Part shown: positions 1 to 7,485 of the stretch, piece by piece | How the letters are laid out: each line of letters begins with the position of its first letter | Position numbering within the stretch: the stretch's first letter is position 1 | Assembly: GCA_019192445.1 (NCBI GenBank) | Contig: JAHCMK010000005.1 | Coordinates: 248,001-312,000, forward strand | Length of the DNA stretch: 64,000 nucleotides | DNA from: Oceanococcus sp. HetDA_MAG_MS8 | Lineage (GTDB): Bacteria; Pseudomonadota; Gammaproteobacteria; Nevskiales; Oceanococcaceae | Direction of reading: 5' to 3' | Notes under the pieces: generated by a model | Seen by the model: only the letters and a program-made list of their open reading frames with translations | Databases searched by the model: none | Told to the model about the DNA's origin: nothing | Program-made: the position numbers and the translations under genes

Positions 1-175
1 GATAAATGCAATAACGCAGCGAAGTCTATCTGGTTCCGTCGAGGCTGCGGTGACCATTTTGTGCCGCCTGAGTCTTTTGCTTGGTCCCGCGGCTCTGGTC
101 ATGCCGTGTGCTGTAGGGGCTTCGTGAGCCTGCCGATTTTGTTATGGTCGGGTCAGATTCAGCAGGAGACGGCGC

Positions 176-1453
176 ATGTTTGACGTGCCGGCATCATCCC
201 AAAGCGCCGTGTCCGGAATCCAGGCAGAGGATTACAACGCGGTCCGTCGGCAGAGCATGCGCTTAGTCGCTGAACTGTCGGCTGAAGACTGTGCGCTGCA
301 AAGCATGCCGGACGTGTCGCCCGCCAAATGGCATTTGGCTCACACCACATGGTTTTTTGAGACTTTTATCCTGCTGCCAAAGCTGCCGGGGTATAGCGCC
401 TTCCACCCGCAGTTTAACTACCTGTTCAACTCCTACTACGAAGCTGTGGGCCCGCGGCATGCGCGACCGCAGCGGGGCTTGCTCTCACGCCCCAGCCTGG
501 AGCAGGTGTTGGAGTATCGCCGCTATGTCGATGGCGCCATGCAGCAATGGTTGGCGCAGTGCTGCGCCGATGATTGGCCCTTGCTGCGTTTGGGCTTGGC
601 GCATGAGCAGCAGCACCAGGAGTTAATGCTGACCGACATCAAACATGTGTTGGCGCAGAACCCTCTGCAACCAGCTTATGCGCCGCCGGCCGACTCTGCG
701 CCCCAGCCTAGCCTGCCAGCTGCGCGGTGGTTGGAGCAGGGCGAGGGTCTGCACCTCATTGGTGTGAGCGAACCCGATGGGTTTTGCTTCGATAACGAAG
801 GACCGGCTCACCGTGTTTGGTTAAACGCCTACGCGCTAGCATCCAGGCCGGTGAGTCAAGGGGAATGGCTGGAGTTCATGGCGGATGGTGGCTACACCAC
901 CGCTAATTTATGGTTGTCGGACGGCTGGGCCTGGGTGCAGGCTGGCACGCGTCGCGCTCCACTGTATTGGTATCAGGATCAGGGTGAGTGGTGGCAGTTC
1001 ACTTTGCATGGTGCGCAGCGCGTCAACCCCGATCGGCCGGTGGCACATCTGAGCTTTTATGAAGCAGCGGCCTACGCTCTCTGGGCGGGAGCGCGGTTGC
1101 CGACGGAAGCCGAGTGGGAGGTGCTCGCAGCTCAGATCCTGCCCGCAGGAACCCTGCCGGGAGCTCCCTGTGATTCCGACTTCGAGAGTCAGTATGTGGC
1201 TGCGACCGCCTCATCGGATTGGCACGGCGGCGTATGGGAGTGGACCGCGTCCAGCTATGCTCCATACCCCGGTTTTCGCCCTCCGTCGGGGGCGCTGGGC
1301 GAATACAACGCGAAATTTATGGCTAGCCAAATGGTGCTGCGCGGGGCCTCCAGAGCGACACCGGCCGGGCATAGCCGGGTGAGCTATCGCAATTTCTTTT
1401 ACCCAGCACTGCAGTGGCAGTTCAGCGGATTGAGGTTGGCACGTGACATCTAA
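176..1453 (+). CDS. egtB: Ergothioneine biosynthesis sulfoxide synthase EgtB
   Basis: 425 residues. EgtB is the non-heme iron enzyme that joins a thiol donor to N-alpha-trimethylhistidine to give the sulfoxide intermediate of ergothioneine. The N-terminal half is a DinB-like four-helix domain. The likely iron ligands are His53 (in HLAH), His143 and His147 (in HEQQHQE), spaced as in known EgtB proteins. The C-terminal half is a formylglycine-generating-enzyme-like fold with GGVWEWTAS and the RGAS/SYRNFF end motif. The ATG at 176 has an AGGAG ribosome site about 8 bases upstream. It overlaps egtD by 11 bases, so the two are co-translated. No egtA, egtC or egtE is adjacent, so the thiol donor (cysteine or gamma-glutamylcysteine) cannot be decided from context. 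The family call is firm. Confidence 0.93.
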   Translation: MFDVPASSQSAVSGIQAEDYNAVRRQSMRLVAELSAEDCALQSMPDVSPAKWHLAHTTWFFETFILLPKLPGYSAFHPQFNYLFNSYYEAVGPRHARPQRGLLSRPSLEQVLEYRRYVDGAMQQWLAQCCADDWPLLRLGLAHEQQHQELMLTDIKHVLAQNPLQPAYAPPADSAPQPSLPAARWLEQGEGLHLIGVSEPDGFCFDNEGPAHRVWLNAYALASRPVSQGEWLEFMADGGYTTANLWLSDGWAWVQAGTRRAPLYWYQDQGEWWQFTLHGAQRVNPDRPVAHLSFYEAAAYALWAGARLPTEAEWEVLAAQILPAGTLPGAPCDSDFESQYVAATASSDWHGGVWEWTASSYAPYPGFRPPSGALGEYNAKFMASQMVLRGASRATPAGHSRVSYRNFFYPALQWQFSGLRLARDI

Positions 1454-2414
1454 TTCTTCAGCAAGCGCGGCCTACGATATTGCGCCGCGTCACGATGCAG
1501 CCCTCACTGCGGACATTGTCCGTGGCTTGCAGGCGGACCCGCCCAGGCTGGCGAGTAAATATTTTTACGACGCAAGAGGAGCGCGACTGTTTGAGCGCAT
1601 CTGTACCTTGCCCGAGTATTACCCCACCCGCTGTGAGCTAGAGATCCTCGAAGGCCAAGCCCTGGACATGGCGGCAGAACTCGGCGCCGGTATCGAAGTG
1701 GTGGAGCCGGGTAGCGGTGAGGGGGTGAAGATTCGTCATCTGCTGCGCGCTCTGGATGCACCGCATAGCTACCGGCCCATGGACGTCGCCGCAGAGCAAT
1801 TACATGAGGCCGCCAAAACCTTGGCTGCGGACTTCCCAAATCTCAGGATCAATCCTGTGGTTGGGGATTTTACCGCTGCGCTGAATCTAAAGCCCGTTGA
1901 TCACCCGCGGCTATTCTTTTTTCCGGGCTCGACCATTGGGAATTTTCCGCCACTTCAGGCGCAGGCCTTGCTTAAGCGCTGGGCAGATATGGCGGGCACC
2001 CAAGGCTATCTGCTCATTGGAGTGGATCTACGCAAAGACCCCGATGTTCTGCATGCCGCTTATAACGATAGCCAGGGCATCACCGCCGCGTTTAACCGCA
2101 ACATTCTGGCCCACGTCAACCGCTTGACTGGAGCGGACTTTGTGCCTGAATCCTGGGAGCATGAGGCCTTCTATTTGCCTGAGGAAGGGCAAATACAAAT
2201 GTGGCTGCGTAGTGCCAGCGCCCAGAAGGTGCGGTTCCCTGGGCATGCGCCTCTGACATTTGCTGCTGGCCAGGGAATACGCACCGAGTACTCCTGCAAA
2301 TACGATGTGGCCGAGTTCTCTAGGCTGGCAGAAGGGGCAAATTGGCAACTGCAGAAGGTATGGACCGACTCTCAGGATTACTTCAGTTTGCAGTTGTATC
2401 GTCGGGCAAGCTGA
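1443..2414 (+). CDS. egtD: L-histidine N-alpha-methyltransferase EgtD
   Basis: 323 residues, the usual EgtD length. It performs three SAM-dependent methylations of the histidine amino group to make hercynine, the substrate of EgtB. A glycine-rich SAM loop is seen as VEPGSGEGVKIRHLL, and the family signature FPGSTIGNF follows near the middle. The start is a GTG at 1443 inside the last codons of egtB, so translation is probably coupled. The 3' end overlaps the end of the convergent phzF-like gene by 32 bases. Egt pathway proteins are cytosolic. Confidence 0.94.
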   Translation: MTSNSSASAAYDIAPRHDAALTADIVRGLQADPPRLASKYFYDARGARLFERICTLPEYYPTRCELEILEGQALDMAAELGAGIEVVEPGSGEGVKIRHLLRALDAPHSYRPMDVAAEQLHEAAKTLAADFPNLRINPVVGDFTAALNLKPVDHPRLFFFPGSTIGNFPPLQAQALLKRWADMAGTQGYLLIGVDLRKDPDVLHAAYNDSQGITAAFNRNILAHVNRLTGADFVPESWEHEAFYLPEEGQIQMWLRSASAQKVRFPGHAPLTFAAGQGIRTEYSCKYDVAEFSRLAEGANWQLQKVWTDSQDYFSLQLYRRAS

Positions 2415-3198
2415 TACTTCCACGCAAATACAGCCTACAGTCGCCGCTGAGCAATACTCGGCTGCGCTGGGCATCTTTCCAGCTCAGCTCCAGCTCACCG
2501 CCACGTGCTGATAGCTGGCGGGCGTGCAGTTGCTCCTTGTGCAGCCGCGCCGACCAATACGGGAACAGGTCACAGTGCGCGGATCCGGTCACCGGATCTT
2601 CGTCAATGCCGTAGGCCGGAACGAAGTAACGGCTGACGAAATCGACGCTGCTCCCTGGCGCGGTAGCGATGACCCCATGGGGCCCAATACGGGTGAGTGG
2701 CTCCATGACTGGCTGTAATTGATGAACATCCGATTCCTGGGCGTAGACGCATATCCAATTCGCGCCACACAGAATCTGCTCGGGTTCGTGGTTCAGCCCT
2801 TGCAGCAAAGCGGGGGGTGGGGTGGCCGGCTGACTGGGGCGTGCCGGTAAGTCGATTTGAACACGTCCTCCTGGAGCAGCTTGGGCGTGTAACATGCCGC
2901 TGCGAGTGCTAAAGCTGATACTCGGTGCTTTCCAGCCCAGTTCATGCTGCAGCAGCCACGCCGTGGCTAGCGTTGCATGGCCGCAAAGCTCGACCTCAGA
3001 TTGCGGGGTAAACCAACACAGCTGAAAATCGGCGGTGCCGGAATCCGGCCAGAAAAAGGCGGTTTCGGAGAGGTTGTTCTCAGCCGCAATGCGCTGCATC
3101 AGCTCGGCATCCAGGGCTTGGCTGAGCGGCACCACAGCAGCGGGATTGCCCGCGAAAAGGGTGGAGGTGAAGGCGTCTATCTGGAACAGGCTTGGCAT
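2383..3198 (-). CDS. PhzF family isomerase-like protein
   Basis: 271 residues from the ATG at 3198. An upstream in-frame ATG at 3318 would add 40 residues with no family resemblance, so the shorter start is preferred. The protein begins with the typical PhzF N terminus (FQIDAFTSTLFAGNPAAVV). It keeps the catalytic glutamate at position 45 (NNLSETAFF) and the late motif DEDPVTGSAHC, so both diaminopimelate-epimerase-like halves are present. Family members isomerise small molecules such as the phenazine precursor DHHA. No other phenazine genes are near, so the substrate is unknown. It is convergent with egtD, overlapping by 32 bases. Confidence 0.88.
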   Translation of the reverse strand: MPSLFQIDAFTSTLFAGNPAAVVPLSQALDAELMQRIAAENNLSETAFFWPDSGTADFQLCWFTPQSEVELCGHATLATAWLLQHELGWKAPSISFSTRSGMLHAQAAPGGRVQIDLPARPSQPATPPPALLQGLNHEPEQILCGANWICVYAQESDVHQLQPVMEPLTRIGPHGVIATAPGSSVDFVSRYFVPAYGIDEDPVTGSAHCDLFPYWSARLHKEQLHARQLSARGGELELSWKDAQRSRVLLSGDCRLYLRGSISLPDDTTAN

Positions 3199-3356
3199 GG
3201 GCTTATGCTCCCATGCATGCTCGGATACTGCCAACTCCCCAGGGCCTTGGACCTGGCAAATGGCATTGCAATGCCGGTTCTTTAGGCAGTGCTGCAAGCG
3301 TTGTTTGCACAGTGGCACTATGGCCCCTGAAGACCTCAGCTTGAGAGGAAGCCAAG

Positions 3357-4562
3357 ATGACCTCGCGCCTAGGTGCTCCTGCAGTCTTGAATAAGATGGC
3401 CGCTCTCTTCCTGGACCGATCCGCTAGGGCTGTTCACCGGGTGTTCAAGGTAATGGCCTTGTCGGTGCTGCTGGCTATTTACAGCGGCTGCGCTGGTGGC
3501 GCCCAGCCATCCACCCACCAGGACTGGCTGGCGCCGACGGCGCAGCACTTGAGCTGGCAGCCTTGGGCCGATGTGCCTGATGCCCGTTCCCTGGCCCTGG
3601 GGCCCAATGGACATGTGTTCGTGGGCAATCGGCGAAAAAACAAAGTGTGGGTACTGCGCGATGCTAATGCCGATGGGCAGGCAGAGCAGCGCCAGGTTTT
3701 ACTCGACGATCTGGATATGCCCAACGGCATTGCCGTACTCGGTGATGATTTATTTGTAGCCACATTACGCCATGTGTGGCGTTACCCGGGTTTGGCCGCA
3801 AACCCGCAGGCAAATGTCGAAGCTCAGGCCATTCGGCAGTTACCGTCCGAGCGTCATCATGGTTGGCGCTATTTGGCTGCCGGGCCTCAGGGATGGCTTT
3901 ATCTGAGTATTGGAGCGCCCTGCAATGTGTGTCTGGAGCCTGGCTTTGCTCGCATCGAGCGTTTTCAAGCGGATGGCAGCCATGTTGAGCTCGTTGCGGA
4001 TGGCGTTCGTAACTCGGTAGGCCTGGCGTGGGACGACGCCGGTCGCCTGTGGTTCAGCGACAATGGGCGCGATTGGATGGGGGACGACCAACCGCCCTGT
4101 GAACTCAACCTACTCACGAAACCGGGCACCCACTTTGGATTTCCTTTTTGTCATGGAGGACAGGTACCGGACCCCAAATTCAACTCCCGTCCATGTCGCC
4201 AGTTCACCGCTCCGGCCTTGGCATTGCAGGCCCACGTGGCGCCGTTGGGCTTGGCTTTTCTGAACGCCGGTGATTTGGGTTTGGAAGGCCCCGGCTTGGT
4301 GGTTGCTGAGCATGGCTCCTGGAATCGAAGTACCAAGGTGGGCTACAGACTCATGTTGGCCACCCTAGAGCAGGGCGAGGTGCATGATTACAAACCTCTG
4401 GTTGAGGGATTCTTGCACCAGGATCGAGTCTTGGGCCGCCCTGTGGATGTGCTCCGCTTGTCTAGCTCGTCATTGCTCGTGTCAGATGATCATGCTGGAC
4501 GGATTTGGATATTGAGCCAGACCCAAAGCTCAGTGCAGAGCTCAGACACCGCGGCACACTGA
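3357..4562 (+). CDS. PQQ-type sugar/sorbosone dehydrogenase-like beta-propeller lipoprotein
   Basis: 401 residues from the ATG at 3357, which has GAGAGGAA six bases upstream. Later ATGs at 3396 and 3453 are possible. A hydrophobic segment ending at Cys45 (YSGC) looks like a lipoprotein signal, though Tyr at -3 is atypical and the n-region is long if the first ATG is used. The body matches the glucose/sorbosone dehydrogenase beta-propeller family: SLALGPNGHVFVGNR, a MPNGIA loop, GAPCNVC with two close cysteines, RNSVGLAW, WFSDNGRDWMGDD, and VAEHGSWNRS. The family uses PQQ in the periplasm to oxidise sugars or aldehydes, but many members are uncharacterised and no PQQ synthesis genes are visible here. 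Confidence 0.82.
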   Translation: MTSRLGAPAVLNKMAALFLDRSARAVHRVFKVMALSVLLAIYSGCAGGAQPSTHQDWLAPTAQHLSWQPWADVPDARSLALGPNGHVFVGNRRKNKVWVLRDANADGQAEQRQVLLDDLDMPNGIAVLGDDLFVATLRHVWRYPGLAANPQANVEAQAIRQLPSERHHGWRYLAAGPQGWLYLSIGAPCNVCLEPGFARIERFQADGSHVELVADGVRNSVGLAWDDAGRLWFSDNGRDWMGDDQPPCELNLLTKPGTHFGFPFCHGGQVPDPKFNSRPCRQFTAPALALQAHVAPLGLAFLNAGDLGLEGPGLVVAEHGSWNRSTKVGYRLMLATLEQGEVHDYKPLVEGFLHQDRVLGRPVDVLRLSSSSLLVSDDHAGRIWILSQTQSSVQSSDTAAH

Positions 4563-4669
4563 GCGGCATGGCACTACGAGCTCCGGTATGCTCCGGCATG
4601 CCAGGGGCGAGTGATTGCACCACAACGCAGCCTTAGTCATTTGGCATTTCGATTGTTCCAAGGATTGTC

Positions 4670-5986
4670 ATGAATCAGTTCCAGCTGCTGCGCCAGCGAC
4701 GTTTCGGGCCCTTTTTCGGGGTGCAGTTTCTGGGGGCATTCAATGACAATGTGTATCGCAATGCCTTAATTATTCTGATTGCCTTTGAACTCGCTCGTAC
4801 CGGGGGAGATGCCAGCTCTCACATCATGGTGAATGCGGCCGCGGGTTTATTCATTTTGCCCTTCTTCTTATTTTCGGCCACTGCAGGGCAAATCGCAGAC
4901 CGTTATGAAAAAGCTTGGCTGATTCGGCGCATCAAGTTTCTTGAGCTTGTCATCATGTCTTTGGCAGCGGTTGCCCTGCTGCTCAAGTCCTTATGGGTGC
5001 TTATTGCCTTGCTGTTTTTGATGGGAATGCAGTCCAGCATTTTTGGGCCGGTGAAGTACGCCATCCTGCCGCAGCATCTGGATAAAGATGAGCTGGTCGG
5101 CGGGAATGGCATGGTTGAGATGGGGACGTTTTTGGCGATTTTGCTAGGCACGGTGGTCGGTGGGCTGCTCATTGCCATAAGCGGCTACGGCCCCTTGTTG
5201 GTGGCCATAGCCGTCGTCGCGATCGCCTTAGCTGGATGGTGGGTGGCGCAGGGCGTACCCACGGCGAGCGCAGCTGCCCCAGAGCTTCGCATCCGTTGGA
5301 ATATCCTCGCAGCGACCTGGGCGAACTTGGGTTTGTTATGGCGCGACCCGGTGCAGTGGCTGACTGCCCTGGGTATTAGCTGGTTTTGGTTTTATGGCTC
5401 GACCTTACTCACCCAAATCCCGAACTTTACGCGGCTGAGTTTGAGCTCGAATGCACAGGTCGTGACGCTGTTGCTGACCACCTTTTCCCTAGGGATCGGT
5501 CTGGGGTCTTTGTTGGTTGAGGGCTTATCGCGCCGCCAAATTGTCCCGTGGGTTTGTCTACTCGGAGGGCTGGGTATGCTCGGCTTCGGCAGCTGGCTAC
5601 CCTGGCTGGCGAATGATTTTCCGGCGGCTGAGAGCCTGCGGACTGCGTCTGAGTTCATCGCAGTTGGCGGCTGGCCCATTTTGGCGGGGGTGCTCGGCTT
5701 AGGCATCGCCGGCGGTTTATACATCGTGCCCTTATTTGCATTGGTGCAGCGGCGCGCCCAGCTGGAGCACCGCGCTCAGGTCATTGCTGGGGTGAATATC
5801 CTCAACGCCCTGTTCATGGTGGCCTCAGCCCTCATCTCTGGCGCTTTACTGGGTAGTGGTTGGAGTATTCCGGAGTTGTTCGGCTTGGTCGCCGCGATTC
5901 ATGCGTTGGTGCTGCTGGGGTTGGCCTGGGCGCTTAAGGCTCAACTGGGTAGTTGGGCTGCTGTTCCAGAAACGCAGTTGTCCTAA
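4670..5986 (+). CDS. MFS transporter, LplT/lysophospholipid-transporter-like
   Basis: 438 residues with about 12 hydrophobic segments, an inner-membrane major facilitator. The N terminus (RFGPFFGVQFLGAFNDNVYRN) and the following segments, including QSSIFGPVKYAILPQ, are characteristic of the LplT branch, which flips lysophospholipids inward for re-acylation. In many proteobacteria this module is fused to an Aas-like acyltransferase and ligase. Here it is free-standing, and no acyltransferase partner is adjacent. Substrate assignment is by family only. Confidence 0.8.
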   Translation: MNQFQLLRQRRFGPFFGVQFLGAFNDNVYRNALIILIAFELARTGGDASSHIMVNAAAGLFILPFFLFSATAGQIADRYEKAWLIRRIKFLELVIMSLAAVALLLKSLWVLIALLFLMGMQSSIFGPVKYAILPQHLDKDELVGGNGMVEMGTFLAILLGTVVGGLLIAISGYGPLLVAIAVVAIALAGWWVAQGVPTASAAAPELRIRWNILAATWANLGLLWRDPVQWLTALGISWFWFYGSTLLTQIPNFTRLSLSSNAQVVTLLLTTFSLGIGLGSLLVEGLSRRQIVPWVCLLGGLGMLGFGSWLPWLANDFPAAESLRTASEFIAVGGWPILAGVLGLGIAGGLYIVPLFALVQRRAQLEHRAQVIAGVNILNALFMVASALISGALLGSGWSIPELFGLVAAIHALVLLGLAWALKAQLGSWAAVPETQLS

Positions 5987-6283
5987 ACTCCGGTGCTTCC
6001 GGACTGAGGGTGATTCAGCAGGGCCTCGTGATTAGGCTAAGCCACCACGCTTAAAAATGAGCTTGTCTGTGGTGGTCGCGTCGCTCTTTCAGCCTAGGCT
6101 GCTGCCGCGTAGTCAAGGGGACTTAAAACGACGCTGCTTGGACAGCTTCTCAAGCCCCCGAGGGCGCAACAGCTGCAGATGTGTGCTCGACGATCCCCAT
6201 TTGATTGTTATTCCATCACATTGACGGATCGTTGACGGTCCAACGGAAATAGTTGAGCTCCGTATTTACATGGAGTCAAGACT
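5987..6283. other. Non-coding gap before the pilus operon with repeat motifs
   Basis: 297 bases with no gene that I can support. It holds an inverted repeat CCACCAC (6042-6048) / GTGGTGG (6069-6075). It also has two direct copies of TTGACGG at 6220-6226 and 6231-6237, exactly 11 bases (one helical turn) apart. The second copy lies in the small inverted repeat CGTTG/CAACG (6229-6244). These could be activator or repressor half-sites for the Csu-type operon that starts at 6284. No well-spaced -10 element is obvious. Confidence 0.4.
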
Positions 6284-6769
6284 ATGACGCAGTTCCTACG
6301 CCGTCTGGTTCCGGTCTTGCTGCTGGGTTTGTGTTTAGCCGGTGCGCAGGCTCGCGCTGCGACGGCCACTGGTTCGATGGTTGTGAGCGCAACGGTTTTA
6401 TCGACCTGTTTAGTCGCCGTTTTGCCCATGGCCTTTGGCAACTACGACGCTACCGAAAACGATGCGCAAGCCGATGTCACCGTCACCTGCACCGGAACCA
6501 CGCCTTGGACCCTGGATATTGATGGTGGGGGCAGCGGCAGCATCAGTGCTAGAGAAATGACAGACGGCGGGAGTGAAACGCTGGGCTACCAGCTTTACAC
6601 CGACGCTGGGCGCACAACAGTTTTTGGTGACGGCGTAACAGGAGACACTGTTGCCGGAACGGGGACGGGTTTGGCTCAAACCGTGACTGTGTACGGGCGC
6701 GTGCCGGCCAGTCAGTTTCCTGCAGCCGGTGCCTACACCGATACCGTCACTGTGACGCTGACCTACTAG
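6284..6769 (+). CDS. Spore coat protein U domain pilus subunit (Csu type)
   Basis: 161 residues. The first 25 or so residues are a Sec signal peptide ending at AQARA. The mature part is one SCPU beta-sandwich domain: an early cysteine pair (STC and TVTC), the GGGSGSISARREM-like strand block (here GGGSGSISAREM), YQLYTDAGRTTVFGDG, and the C-terminal donor-like strand TDTVTVTLTY. Such proteins are the major or minor subunits of Csu-type archaic chaperone-usher pili, which mediate attachment to surfaces. It is the first gene of a four-gene operon and is followed after two bases by the chaperone gene. GGAG precedes the ATG. Confidence 0.88.
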   Translation: MTQFLRRLVPVLLLGLCLAGAQARAATATGSMVVSATVLSTCLVAVLPMAFGNYDATENDAQADVTVTCTGTTPWTLDIDGGGSGSISAREMTDGGSETLGYQLYTDAGRTTVFGDGVTGDTVAGTGTGLAQTVTVYGRVPASQFPAAGAYTDTVTVTLTY

Positions 6770-6771
6770 CC

Positions 6772-7476
6772 ATGTTGCCCCTGGGCAGAGGCTTTTTCGC
6801 CGTCGCTGCGCTGCTCACCGCTACCGGCGCGGTTCAAGCGGCCGACCTGCGTATCAGTCCGACCCGCTTGGGCTTTACAGCACAGCAAACCGTGCAAACC
6901 CTGACTTTGAGTAACCCAGGTGCGACTCCTGTGTTGGTGGAAACAGCAGCATTTGATTGGGCGACATCCCCGAAGTCGCTCAAAGCCACACGAGATTTGA
7001 TTGTGTCGCCGCCCATCGTTGAAGTTCCGCCGCAGGGGCAGGTACAGCTACGCATCGGTTTCCGGCCCAGTTCGCCGCCGCAAGGCGTTTGCGAGCTCAG
7101 TTACCGGTTGTGGGTCACCGAAGTGCTTCGCGCCCAGCAGGCTCAAGCTCCTTTGCGGCTGCGCACGCGAATCAGCCTGCCCGTTTTTCGGCAGGTTGGA
7201 GTGGGCTGCAAGCCTGAGCTCACATGGTCATGGAGCCCGGGACAGGTTGAGCTGAGTAACCAGGGCAATGGACATGCGCAACTACAAGAGCTGCTACTCG
7301 TGGATCATCGCCAGCAATGGCGGCTGCAGGCACCGCCTCTAGGCTATTTGCTGCCTGGCGAGCAATGGCAGCTGCGTTTGCCCGAGGACTGGCGTCCCGA
7401 TGCACAGGGCAAACCGGTGCTGCGTGCGCAATCCCGACAAGGGGCTGTAGAGGCGCAGCTGATTACCGCACCTTAG
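6772..7476 (+). CDS. Periplasmic pilus assembly chaperone (Csu type)
   Basis: 234 residues. A signal peptide (AALLTATGAVQA) is followed by the PapD-like immunoglobulin domain: LRISPTRLGF, LTLSNPGATPVLVETAAF, then the proline-rich VPPQGQVQLRIGFRP segment with the usual chaperone layout, and a second domain with a single ELTWSW strand start. These proteins hold subunits by donor-strand complementation in the periplasm until they are passed to the usher. The position between a subunit gene and the usher gene supports the role. Confidence 0.88.
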   Translation: MLPLGRGFFAVAALLTATGAVQAADLRISPTRLGFTAQQTVQTLTLSNPGATPVLVETAAFDWATSPKSLKATRDLIVSPPIVEVPPQGQVQLRIGFRPSSPPQGVCELSYRLWVTEVLRAQQAQAPLRLRTRISLPVFRQVGVGCKPELTWSWSPGQVELSNQGNGHAQLQELLLVDHRQQWRLQAPPLGYLLPGEQWQLRLPEDWRPDAQGKPVLRAQSRQGAVEAQLITAP

Positions 7477-7485
7477 GGCAATGCC

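Noticed and set aside
4642-4656. Sigma-54-like site TGGCA...TTGT before the MFS gene
   Set aside because: The -12 base is T instead of C, and the start would fall two bases before the ATG, leaving no leader. The match is probably chance.
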